Made by a program: the position numbers and the translations under genes. Below, piece after piece: positions 19,112 through 27,174 of a stretch of DNA of 64,000 nucleotides. The stretch is from an uncultured Granulosicoccaceae bacterium. Lineage in GTDB: Bacteria; Pseudomonadota; Gammaproteobacteria; Granulosicoccales; Granulosicoccaceae. The stretch covers positions 1 to 64,000 of the forward strand of contig CAKZUP010000122.1 of NCBI GenBank assembly GCA_937922945.1. Direction: 5' to 3'. The notes beneath the pieces are model-generated. The model worked only from the letters and a program-made list of their open reading frames with translations. It searched no databases and had not been told where the DNA came from. Within the stretch, counting starts at the first letter, position 1, and each line of letters begins with the position of its first letter.

Positions 19112-20298
19112 TGGCGTTGGAATCCAGAGATACAGACCTGGCAGAAGACGCCAATGAAAAATCAACAGTTGATGCTGCAGAGCTTTCCGTACTGTTCGTT
19201 ATCGACAGTCGCTTTCCCGGTTTGGGTGGCGCTGAAACGCAAGCGGTTAAACTTGCGCAAGCCCTGAAAGCACGTGGGGTGAGTGTTCAATACATTGCGC
19301 CACGAGTACTAACCGAAGGTTTCGATCAAACCTCTCTAGATGGCATACCCATTACCTATATCGATTACCCGCATATAAAGCTTGTAGGATCAGTGGTTAT
19401 GATGTTCCGGTTCGGTGCTTTTTTATTGAAGCATCGCGGGCAATACGATTGCATGCACGTGCATGTAACGCGCTTACTCGCGGCAACCGCCGGCATTGTG
19501 CGCCCATACACTGACATACCGATAATAACCAAGATTTCGGGATTCTTTGAATTCGAAGGTGGGGTTCTTGATCAACGCAAGCGACTGTATCCGCTGAATA
19601 TGTTGCTTAGGCTGGCGATGCGCAAAATCGATTATGTGCAAACCATCAGTGATGAAACCCGGTTGAAATTACTTGACGCTGGGTTTCGCGAAGATCAAAT
19701 AGCGCTGATACCAAATGGTATCGATACCAGCGCACAACCCAGTGCCATGCCGGAATCAGATATTTTTACCATAGGCTATTGTGGTCGTCTCAGAGAAGTG
19801 AAGGGCGTACATGTGTTGCTCGACGGTTTTGCAAAGAGTCTAACCAAGCAACCTGACATGAAAGTCCGGGTTATTTTAGCGGGTTCTGGTATTGCAGAAC
19901 CCCAGCTGCGCGAACAGGTAAAGAATTTAGGCATTGCCGATCAAGTAGAGTTTCGTGGTGTTGTTGAAGATACGGCAAGCTTCTACGCCGAACTTGATTT
20001 ATACGTTCAACCTTCCTTTGCAGAAGGGTTGCCTAATTCGGTAATAGAAGCAATGCACTCTGCCAGAGCGGTGCTGGCAACCGATATCGGTGGTAACCAA
20101 GATCTTATTAACGATGGTGTATCTGGTCACTTGTTTCCCGCAGGTGATTCCGATTCGCTATCTGAACTCATTGTTAAATGTTACGAAAATCAATCAGACA
20201 ATGTGCGTATGGGAAGGAACGGGCGTCAACTTATTGAAGCTGAATATGGCATGGAAGGCGTAATTGATCGACTGGTTGGGGTGTACGGTGGCCAGTAA
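19108..20298 (+). CDS. Glycosyltransferase family 4
   Basis: This is a cytoplasmic GT-B glycosyltransferase of 396 residues that adds one sugar of the EPS repeat to the lipid-linked intermediate. The N-terminal acceptor domain starts at SVLFVIDSRFPGLGGAETQAVKLAQAL. The C-terminal donor domain has IGYCGRLREVKGVHVLLDGF and the EX7E motif in FAEGLPNSVIEAM, followed by VLATDIGGNQDLI. The first 25 residues are an acidic extension. Donor and acceptor cannot be predicted. It is translationally coupled to the genes on both sides. Confidence 0.93.
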   Translation: MMALESRDTDLAEDANEKSTVDAAELSVLFVIDSRFPGLGGAETQAVKLAQALKARGVSVQYIAPRVLTEGFDQTSLDGIPITYIDYPHIKLVGSVVMMFRFGAFLLKHRGQYDCMHVHVTRLLAATAGIVRPYTDIPIITKISGFFEFEGGVLDQRKRLYPLNMLLRLAMRKIDYVQTISDETRLKLLDAGFREDQIALIPNGIDTSAQPSAMPESDIFTIGYCGRLREVKGVHVLLDGFAKSLTKQPDMKVRVILAGSGIAEPQLREQVKNLGIADQVEFRGVVEDTASFYAELDLYVQPSFAEGLPNSVIEAMHSARAVLATDIGGNQDLINDGVSGHLFPAGDSDSLSELIVKCYENQSDNVRMGRNGRQLIEAEYGMEGVIDRLVGVYGGQ

Positions 20299-21223
20299 AG
20301 CGCAACGAATCATTGTTACCATATCAATTGATACCGAATGCGATCATGATCCTAACTGGGTGCGGTCAAACCCGCTTACCTTCGATTCGATTAACGAAGG
20401 GTTGCCTAATCGGCTGCAACCGGCATTCGCTGAAGTCGGCGCCGTACCAACCTACCTGCTAACGGTTGAAGTTTTAGAAAACAACGAGTGTGTCCAGACA
20501 CTGAGAAATCTGGAAGGGCAGTTTGAACTTGGTACCCATTTGCATGCAGCTTTTGTAGAGCCTGAGAAAAAATACTTCAGCTATGCCGGTATTGACAGCT
20601 CGGATTTTCAATGCGGCTATCCCGAGCATATCGAGCTTGCCAAGCTTGCTAATTTAAGCGATCTGTTTGAGCAAAAGCTGGGTTATCGGCCAACCAGTTT
20701 CCGCGCTGGCCGATACGGTGCCAATGAACAATCGCTGAATAACTTACAGAAACTCGGTTATAAGGTCGATAGCAGTGTTACGCCACATATCCGTTGGATA
20801 GAGCCCAATGCCATAGTGGATTTCCGTCACGCTCCGGAGCAGCCGTATTTCCCTGCCGCCGACGAGATTATTGTTGCTGGAGACTATACCGATCAGCGTA
20901 TTCTGGAGGTTCCTGTTACAGTCAGGCCAAGAACGCTGCGCCGCAATCCGATTTGGTTCAGACCCTGGTTCGCGAGCGTCGATCAAATGAAACGGATATT
21001 CCATTATCATTTGCGACGCCATCCCGATAGAGAATTGATCAACATCAATATGATGTTTCATTCCATGGAAGTTATCGAAAAAGCATCACCCTATCCGCAG
21101 ACCCCTTCAGAGGTTAAACGATTCATTGACGACATGGTTGCCGGCCTGGATTGGTGCAAGCAAGAGGGTGCAGAATTTTGCGGCCTGAGCGAGCTGCACG
21201 ACACCTATCGCAAAGCTGCGTAA
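20288..21223 (+). CDS. Polysaccharide deacetylase family protein (first)
   Basis: The product is 311 residues from GTG 20288, which overlaps the GT4 stop by 11 bp and has GGTTGGGG upstream. A frame opening at TTG 20264 would add eight residues. It is a NodB-like carbohydrate esterase fold: SIDTECDHD carries the first metal and catalytic aspartates, ELGTHLHAAF the metal histidines, and FRAGRYGANE the next conserved arginine motif. No signal peptide is seen, so it may act on a cytoplasmic lipid-linked or nucleotide-linked N-acetyl sugar. A second deacetylase lies four genes later. Confidence 0.87.
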   Translation: MASKAQRIIVTISIDTECDHDPNWVRSNPLTFDSINEGLPNRLQPAFAEVGAVPTYLLTVEVLENNECVQTLRNLEGQFELGTHLHAAFVEPEKKYFSYAGIDSSDFQCGYPEHIELAKLANLSDLFEQKLGYRPTSFRAGRYGANEQSLNNLQKLGYKVDSSVTPHIRWIEPNAIVDFRHAPEQPYFPAADEIIVAGDYTDQRILEVPVTVRPRTLRRNPIWFRPWFASVDQMKRIFHYHLRRHPDRELININMMFHSMEVIEKASPYPQTPSEVKRFIDDMVAGLDWCKQEGAEFCGLSELHDTYRKAA

Positions 21224-21242
21224 CGCTGAGGTTATTCACGTC

Positions 21243-22721
21243 GTGGCCGCATCAGGCGCATTAAAGCACATACGAAATTATGCCTCCGCCGGAGTGCTGA
21301 CCGCATTCGTGGGCTTTATAACCTTTCCCATTCTCACTCGTTCTTTAACGGTTGCCGAGTATGGTGTGCTTGGACTTATAACCGCATCATTAACGCTGTT
21401 TGTTGCGGTTGGTAAGTTGGGGATGCAGCATGCGGTTATACGTTTTTATGCACAGATAAAAAATGCCAATCTGACATTCAGCGTAAGTCAGATGAACAGC
21501 ACCGTTAGCATGATGTTTGTTCTGTTTGCTGCGCTGACCACTGGCTTGTGGTTACTCATTGGCTACGGCTTTATGCCACGCCATTCCGAGTTCGATAACA
21601 TTTCAACGCTATTTTTGGTTGCGTCGGGAATCGTATTCTTTCGACTGCTTGGCAGTTGTTTTTTGAATTTTCTCCGCGCCCAGCAACGCAGCGCCATAGT
21701 CGGTTTTACGCATGTAGTCACACGCTACCTTTATCTGTTGATGGTTCTAGGGGTTGTGTTTTTTACCAACATCAGTGTGGCCTATGTACTTTTGGCGATG
21801 GTGCTTGCCGAAATAGTCGGTGTTGTGTTTGCCGGGAAAAAGTACTGGCCGGATTTCAAGTTTAACTTTAAAGATATCAAGCCCTCACTGGGTAAAGCCA
21901 TGCTGGTTTATGGTATGCCGTTGATGATGCTCGAATCGCTCGGCCTGGTTATGCGCTTAAGCGATCGTTACATTATTCAGGTGATGTTGGGCGAAAACGA
22001 GCTGGGTATGTATTCAGCCTCTTACAACTTAACAGCCTATCTCGATCTGATTATCTTAACCGCCATGGTGCAGGCTATAAAGCCGCATTATATGCAGTTG
22101 TGGGAGTCGGAGAGCGTTGAGCGAACCAAGACATTTCTGTCTCATGGTTTTCATAGTTATGTGGTGCTCGGTATTCCGTTTATCACATTGTTCTCACTAG
22201 TGAGCCCGCATCTGATGAATTTTCTGGCCAGTGATAAATACTCACCGGGTACCATCATTATCCCGTTCGTGGCATTCAGCTTTTTATTGGATGGTGCTAT
22301 GCACTTTCTTGCCGCGGGGCTCTACATCAAGAAAAATACCAAGGTGTTAATGTTTTGGGGTGGGCTGGCAACCATTTTAAATCTGTGTTTAAACATTTTA
22401 CTTATTCCTGTGTACGGTATTCTAGGTGCGGCACTGGTAACCATCGCCTCCTATCTGGTGTTTATGCTGGGTGTTAGCTACAGGGCATTCGATTTTCTTG
22501 CATTCGATATTAAGCCGCGTGTGCCACTGTTGGTCACAATGCTAAGCCTGCTGGTTTATGCTTTGTTGTTCAAGTTTAACTTTGGTGGTGATATTGCCAA
22601 TTTATTTGGCAAGGGCATGCTTGGTGGTGTGTTGCTGTGCACCATTATTGTCGTGGTCGATGCGCAAACGCGTGAGTGGGTGCTCGACCGTATTCGTCCT
22701 CCCAAGGCGGGTGAGGTCTGA
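21243..22721 (+). CDS. Wzx-type polysaccharide flippase
   Basis: This integral membrane protein of 492 residues (GTG 21243) has about 12-14 hydrophobic helices in the MOP superfamily pattern. It begins with HIRNYASAGVLTAFVGFITFPILTRSLTVAEYG, the usual N-terminus of lipid-linked oligosaccharide flippases (PF01943/PF13440). It would move the undecaprenyl-linked repeat from the cytoplasmic to the periplasmic face for polymerisation. Charged residues in helices, such as MRLSDRYIIQVML, are typical. Its stop overlaps the ATG of the GT2 gene by one base. Confidence 0.92.
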   Translation: MAASGALKHIRNYASAGVLTAFVGFITFPILTRSLTVAEYGVLGLITASLTLFVAVGKLGMQHAVIRFYAQIKNANLTFSVSQMNSTVSMMFVLFAALTTGLWLLIGYGFMPRHSEFDNISTLFLVASGIVFFRLLGSCFLNFLRAQQRSAIVGFTHVVTRYLYLLMVLGVVFFTNISVAYVLLAMVLAEIVGVVFAGKKYWPDFKFNFKDIKPSLGKAMLVYGMPLMMLESLGLVMRLSDRYIIQVMLGENELGMYSASYNLTAYLDLIILTAMVQAIKPHYMQLWESESVERTKTFLSHGFHSYVVLGIPFITLFSLVSPHLMNFLASDKYSPGTIIIPFVAFSFLLDGAMHFLAAGLYIKKNTKVLMFWGGLATILNLCLNILLIPVYGILGAALVTIASYLVFMLGVSYRAFDFLAFDIKPRVPLLVTMLSLLVYALLFKFNFGGDIANLFGKGMLGGVLLCTIIVVVDAQTREWVLDRIRPPKAGEV

Positions 22722-23851
22722 TGATCTGGGTCTTTCTACTCGCAGTAATGTTCTGTGTTTACACCTACGCTATTTTTCCGCTTTGGTTGCATATGAGAGC
22801 ACGAGGTATAACGACACCATCACGAGCGCCTTTAACCGACTATCCGCCGGTAAGCATCGTAATAGCTGCGCACAATGAAGAAGCACACATACCCACAAAG
22901 TTGGATAGTTTGCAGGCGTTGGATTACCCGCAAGATAAACTCGAGGTTATCTTTGTATCTGATGGTTCAACCGATAAGAGCGTTGCATTGCTTAGCGCTG
23001 CTCAATCGAGCTTTAACTGCTTGGTTGTACAACACTACGAGCCAGCTGCGGGTAAGCCAACAGCGTTAAATAAAGGCGTGGCAAAGGCAACAGGAGACAT
23101 CCTTGTGTTCATGGATGCACGGCAAACGATATCGTCGAATGCGATTAAAGCCCTGGTAGAGCGATTGGTCCAGCCTGGAATAGGTGCAGTAAGTGGCGAA
23201 TTGTCACTCGCTGACGATGATGGTATCGAATCCACTAATGTCGGGTTGTATTGGCGTTACGAGAAATGGATACGACTGAACGAAAGCAAGCTGTTCTCCA
23301 CCACCGGCGCTACGGGTGCGTTGTATGCGATCAGACGCGAAGACTATATCGATCATGAGCCCGATGTATTACTGGACGACTTCAATACACCGATAAGCAT
23401 TTTGGGTAAGGGTAAGCGAACGGTATTTGAACCAGACGCGCGCGTGTTCGACAGGGCAGAGTCCAGCGCTAAAGGAGAATTTCGCCGAAAAACAAGAACA
23501 CTGGCGGGAAATTTCCAATCGTTTACGCGCAACCGCTGGCTGTTTAATCCGAAAGAAAACCCGGTGTTTTTGCAGTTTTTATCGCATAAGGTCTTTCGTT
23601 TGCTGGTGCCTTACGCTATGTTAATCGCGTTCGTGGCTTCGCTATTGGGTTCGGGCAGTTTTCTCAAGCTTATGTTTGTGTTGCAAGTGCTTTTCTATGG
23701 TGCAGGGCTGGCGAATATGGCCGGTGTGCAAGGGCTGGACAACAAGTTGTTTAATTTCATTAAGGTGTTTTTGCAATTAAACGCAGCCGCTGTGGCAGGC
23801 GCATTTCGATTTTTCAGCGGAAACGCTAACGTGCGATGGAAGCAATCATGA
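22721..23851 (+). CDS. Membrane-bound glycosyltransferase family 2
   Basis: The product is 376 residues with an N-terminal membrane helix (WVFLLAVMFCVYTYAIFPLWL) followed by a GT-A domain. PVSIVIAAHNEEAHI, VIFVSDGSTDKS, AAGKPTALNKGVAKATGDILVFMDARQ (DxR in place of DxD), and GATGALYAIRREDY can be seen. An LLDDF motif fits the acceptor-site aspartates, and two or three C-terminal helices close the protein. This organisation is that of processive or polyprenyl-linked GT2 enzymes. It overlaps the flippase and the second deacetylase, so translation is coupled. Confidence 0.9.
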   Translation: MIWVFLLAVMFCVYTYAIFPLWLHMRARGITTPSRAPLTDYPPVSIVIAAHNEEAHIPTKLDSLQALDYPQDKLEVIFVSDGSTDKSVALLSAAQSSFNCLVVQHYEPAAGKPTALNKGVAKATGDILVFMDARQTISSNAIKALVERLVQPGIGAVSGELSLADDDGIESTNVGLYWRYEKWIRLNESKLFSTTGATGALYAIRREDYIDHEPDVLLDDFNTPISILGKGKRTVFEPDARVFDRAESSAKGEFRRKTRTLAGNFQSFTRNRWLFNPKENPVFLQFLSHKVFRLLVPYAMLIAFVASLLGSGSFLKLMFVLQVLFYGAGLANMAGVQGLDNKLFNFIKVFLQLNAAAVAGAFRFFSGNANVRWKQS

Positions 23852-24612
23852 GCGTTGTATTGATGTATCACGGGCTCTATCCAGGTGATGACACGAGCCG
23901 CATCGATGCTGAAGATTTGCCGTATGCAGTGTCACTTGAGAATTTTGTCGCACAGCTCGACATGCTTCGAGACAAGCAGGTCGGCTTGTTGAATATAAAT
24001 GATTCAGGTATGCCAGATGTTGTTATTACATTCGACGATGGCCATATCAGTAACTACGATATCGCGATGCCATTGCTGGCTGAAAGGGGCTTGAGTGCGT
24101 ATCTGTTTGTCACCGGCGATTTTGTCGATAATCGGCCGCATTTCTGTGGCGCCGAGCAGCTTGCGAAAATGGCTGATAATGGAATTGAAATTGGCTCGCA
24201 TGGGATGACGCATCGGTTTTTCGATGATTTGTCCGATGCCGATGCAGAACGTGAACTACGTCAAAGTATGGTGCAGCTGGCAAGTCAAAGTGGACAGCAG
24301 ATACAATCAATCTCCTTTCCAGGCGGTCGATATAGCCAACGTACGCTCGAAATTGCACGTAGTGCCGGATTTGCCCAGTTATTTGGCTCGGAAGTTGGAA
24401 CGTTAAAGCACAGTGACATGAGCTCAATTGCACCACTAAAACGCGTAGCGATCAGACGCGGAACCACCATCGATGAGTTCGATCGAATGATTAATGCCGA
24501 TGCGACGTATTATGCAATCGAAAAAACCAAGCACAAAGCCAAGGCGCTGGTAAAGCGAACCTTGGGTAACCGGTTATACCATGGCCTCTACAAATCCATT
24601 TCAGCACGCTAA
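23848..24612 (+). CDS. Polysaccharide deacetylase, NodB domain (second)
   Basis: The product is 254 residues from ATG 23848, chosen because it forms an ATGA overlap with the previous stop and has GGAAG eight bases upstream. ATG 23836 would add four residues. NodB motifs are clear: VVITFDDGHISNYDIAMPLL (catalytic and metal aspartates), EIGSHGMTHRFFDDL (metal histidines) and SFPGGRYSQRTLEIA. No export signal is seen. It starts with VVLMYHGLYP as in the YadE/PgaB-like group. It likely removes acetyl groups from N-acetylhexosamine units of the EPS. Confidence 0.9.
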   Translation: MSVVLMYHGLYPGDDTSRIDAEDLPYAVSLENFVAQLDMLRDKQVGLLNINDSGMPDVVITFDDGHISNYDIAMPLLAERGLSAYLFVTGDFVDNRPHFCGAEQLAKMADNGIEIGSHGMTHRFFDDLSDADAERELRQSMVQLASQSGQQIQSISFPGGRYSQRTLEIARSAGFAQLFGSEVGTLKHSDMSSIAPLKRVAIRRGTTIDEFDRMINADATYYAIEKTKHKAKALVKRTLGNRLYHGLYKSISAR

Positions 24613-26416
24613 CGCAGACGATCTTGCTGGCGTGAACGAATCTATCGCTGATGTGGGCGTAAGGGGTCGTCGTGGGCGCCGTTCTGCGAATGGAGAGCGG
24701 ATAAACAGAGGCCGCAAAGCCAAAGATCGAAAGGCTGCTGCGCGCGCGAACATGCACTACGGTCTTCCTGAATGGGAAGGGTTGAAGCCCGTTATTCTGT
24801 TTTTGCTCTTTCCGGGCATGCTCGCGGTCAGTATCGCTTTAACAGGACCTTGGCCCATCTGGGCACTGTATGGTCTTGCCGGGCTTATGGGCTTATATGT
24901 ATTCTCCACCGCGTTTCGCGGCGTTGAGCTGATCCTTGCTTGTTTGCTGCTGTATCTGCCGTTTTCGGGTACCTACGTCATCCCCGTTGCGCCCGGCGTT
25001 AACGGTACCAACATGCTTTTGCTGCTTGGCTTGTTTGCCTCGGTTCTGGCGAAAGTCGATGGGCGCTTAACCTGGTTGTCGTGGCCGCCTGGCACCACCA
25101 TGGTGTTTCTGTTCGGCTTTATTAGCTGCTTGTCGGGCTTTACGATTATGCGTGAACCGGGTGGCTATGCTCACTTGATGTATCACGAGCTGTTGAGCTA
25201 CAAAGCCTGGATAGATCAATTTTTAATGTATTTTATTGCGCTCAGTTGTATCCGTACCATTGAAGTGGCAAAACGATTTGTGCTTTACATGTGCATTGGT
25301 GCGATGATTCTTGCGATTTACGCCATACCGGAAATGCTCGATAAAATGGGTGGTTCAAGTATTGATAAAAGCCGTATCGGTGGGCCGCACAAGCAACCCA
25401 ATATGTTTGGTGGGTTTCTCGCGTACACCGTATTACCAATCGGCGCGATTTTTGTCACTTATATAAAAGACATTCGAGCTTGGCTGCTAACACCGTATTT
25501 TCTTCTTGCGGCTAAACTGCTTATCGCCACCTTTTCACGTGGCGCGTATCTGGCCATGGCCGTTGGTGCGTTCATGGCGGCTTACTATAAAGGTAAGGGA
25601 TTTTTGTTCTTTATTGCGACTGTGTCGATTTGCGTGTTTCTCGTCTTTCCGGGTTTGTTTCCACAGGCCGTTAAAGATCGACTAATCGGTTCAGAGAAAG
25701 AAATTGAAGTCATCGAAACTGGACCTGAAAAGCTCGATAAGAGTTCTGAACATCGAATAATACTTTGGCGAGCTGGCGGCAAGATGATTCTTGAAAGCCC
25801 CATACTAGGTAAGGGTTTTAAAGGGTTCCAGAAGCTCAAAGGACAGTACACAGAGAAAGAGGTACACGAGAGCGATCCGCACAATACTTACATTTACGTT
25901 GCAGCACAGATGGGGCTGCCAGCATTAGTACTGTTCTTGATGATACTGGGCTACTCATTTCATCTGGGACGGGTGCTTTCCCGCAACAAGGAAGATCTGT
26001 TTATAAGAGCAATTGGGGTCGGTGGAGCCGCAGCGACTGTCTGTTATTCCGTTATCTGTATATTTGGCTCTCGCGCAGTTAACCTCGAATTCACCTCGTA
26101 CTTTTGGGCATACCTGGTTTGCATGCAGGTGATCAGTTATCAGCTCAAGCAAAAAAGTATGGAAGCTTTGCCGAAAAAGCGGCGGACCAATGCATTTGAA
26201 AAACGAAATAGTGTCTCAGCTGAGGCTGACGCGAATCCATCTGCCACGGCATCTGATGCCAGAATATCGACGCGTGATGCACTGGAAGATCAGCAAGATA
26301 CATCAGCGCAACGTGCTCTACCGGCGCCAAGCGGCCAGCGTAAGCGCAAGCGTTCCGATGTTTCATTGGCAGACGCCCGTGAAAAACGGCGTCGTTTAAA
26401 GCACCACAGGCGCTAG
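24581..26416 (+). CDS. O-antigen polymerase/ligase-like (Wzy_C) membrane protein with basic tails
   Basis: The product is 611 residues and overlaps the deacetylase by 32 bp. The middle 60-500 has 10-12 hydrophobic helices with the Wzy_C region around TFSRGAYLAMAVGAF, then a large periplasmic loop and HRIILWRAGGKMILESPILGKGFKGF...SDPHNTYIYVAAQMG, the conserved arginine/histidine part of O-antigen ligases and EPS polymerases. It would polymerise flipped repeats. Residues 27-57 (RGRRGRR...NRGRKAKDRKA) and the C-terminal 90 residues (RKRKRS...EKRRRLKHHRR) are long, very basic cytoplasmic tails that are not part of the family core. It is the last gene of the EPS operon. Confidence 0.87.
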   Translation: MASTNPFQHANADDLAGVNESIADVGVRGRRGRRSANGERINRGRKAKDRKAAARANMHYGLPEWEGLKPVILFLLFPGMLAVSIALTGPWPIWALYGLAGLMGLYVFSTAFRGVELILACLLLYLPFSGTYVIPVAPGVNGTNMLLLLGLFASVLAKVDGRLTWLSWPPGTTMVFLFGFISCLSGFTIMREPGGYAHLMYHELLSYKAWIDQFLMYFIALSCIRTIEVAKRFVLYMCIGAMILAIYAIPEMLDKMGGSSIDKSRIGGPHKQPNMFGGFLAYTVLPIGAIFVTYIKDIRAWLLTPYFLLAAKLLIATFSRGAYLAMAVGAFMAAYYKGKGFLFFIATVSICVFLVFPGLFPQAVKDRLIGSEKEIEVIETGPEKLDKSSEHRIILWRAGGKMILESPILGKGFKGFQKLKGQYTEKEVHESDPHNTYIYVAAQMGLPALVLFLMILGYSFHLGRVLSRNKEDLFIRAIGVGGAAATVCYSVICIFGSRAVNLEFTSYFWAYLVCMQVISYQLKQKSMEALPKKRRTNAFEKRNSVSAEADANPSATASDARISTRDALEDQQDTSAQRALPAPSGQRKRKRSDVSLADAREKRRRLKHHRR

Positions 26417-26791
26417 AGTCCCTTCCCGACCGGTGCCAACCCTGTCACATTACAGTGAGCTGTAATTTCCCTGATAAACGCCGATTTTTGAACAGAAAAT
26501 TGGCGCGCGGGTCTACAATCTAAAGGTGTGAGCGGTTATTAACGCGCAAGAGGCACGTTAGGTTCTGCATGCAGCGGCAAAAGCCCAGTTGTCCTGTTTA
26601 AGTTGCTATCCAGTCGCTCAAGTGAAGTATTTTGTGTCCGCATATTTAAATAGCGAATGAACAACCATACATCCTGCTAAGGGTATGAAAATTGCGGGTT
26701 ATATAACTGCACTGAATCACATTGCACTACACGAATTGCACAGTAGAATAGCAGTTCGAGCCGGAGTTCTGAGATTCGTGGAAATCGCTGT
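26417..26791. other. Intergenic region between EPS operon and clpS
   Basis: This 375-bp stretch has no supportable gene. It holds a perfect inverted repeat at 26449-26466 and a TACAAT box near 26514 that could be a -10 element, although the nearest -35-like TTGAAC is 20 bp away. No T-rich intrinsic terminator for the EPS operon was found. The leader before clpS would be long (about 270 bases) if transcription starts near 26520. Confidence 0.5.
26449..26466. repeat. Perfect inverted repeat ATTACAG-n4-CTGTAAT
   Basis: ATTACAG (26449-26455) and CTGTAAT (26460-26466) are exact reverse complements with a four-base spacer, 32 bp after the EPS operon stop. This could be a dimeric regulator site or the stem of a weak terminator; a short TT follows, not a real T tract. 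Confidence 0.5.
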
Positions 26792-27112
26792 ATGAGTGAA
26801 AAAGAATATAACGACAATGAAGGTGGGCTGGTTGTTGAACGAGCCAAGCCAAAACTGGCTAAACCGCCATTGTTTAAAGTTGTGTTGATAAACGACGACT
26901 ACACACCGATGGAGTTTGTGGTCGAAGTGTTACAACTTTTTTTTAGTCTGGATTTTGAACAGGCACATGTCATTATGTTGCATGTTCATCAAAAGGGTAA
27001 GGGTGTTTGCGGTGTGTACACCCGAGAGATTGCTGAAACTAAAGTTGCTTTAGTGAATCAATACTCAAGGGAAGGCAAGCATCCACTCATGTGCGAAATG
27101 GAAGAGGCCTAA
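26792..27112 (+). CDS. clpS: ATP-dependent Clp protease adaptor ClpS
   Basis: ClpS binds N-degron substrates and hands them to ClpA for degradation by ClpAP. The product is 106 residues. The ligand-pocket motif is complete: [20 protein letters not shown], with [26 protein letters not shown] (Hsp70-like histidine pair and hydrophobic pocket residues). A flexible acidic N-terminal tail of about 25 residues precedes it. The next gene is clpA, 62 bp downstream, the standard clpSA operon. Confidence 0.97.
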   Translation: MSEKEYNDNEGGLVVERAKPKLAKPPLFKVVLINDDYTPMEFVVEVLQLFFSLDFEQAHVIMLHVHQKGKGVCGVYTREIAETKVALVNQYSREGKHPLMCEMEEA

Positions 27113-27174
27113 CGGGGCGGCCAGCCAACGCTGATAGCTGCCATCATTTGGAATAACTTCGGTCAACTGAAAAC

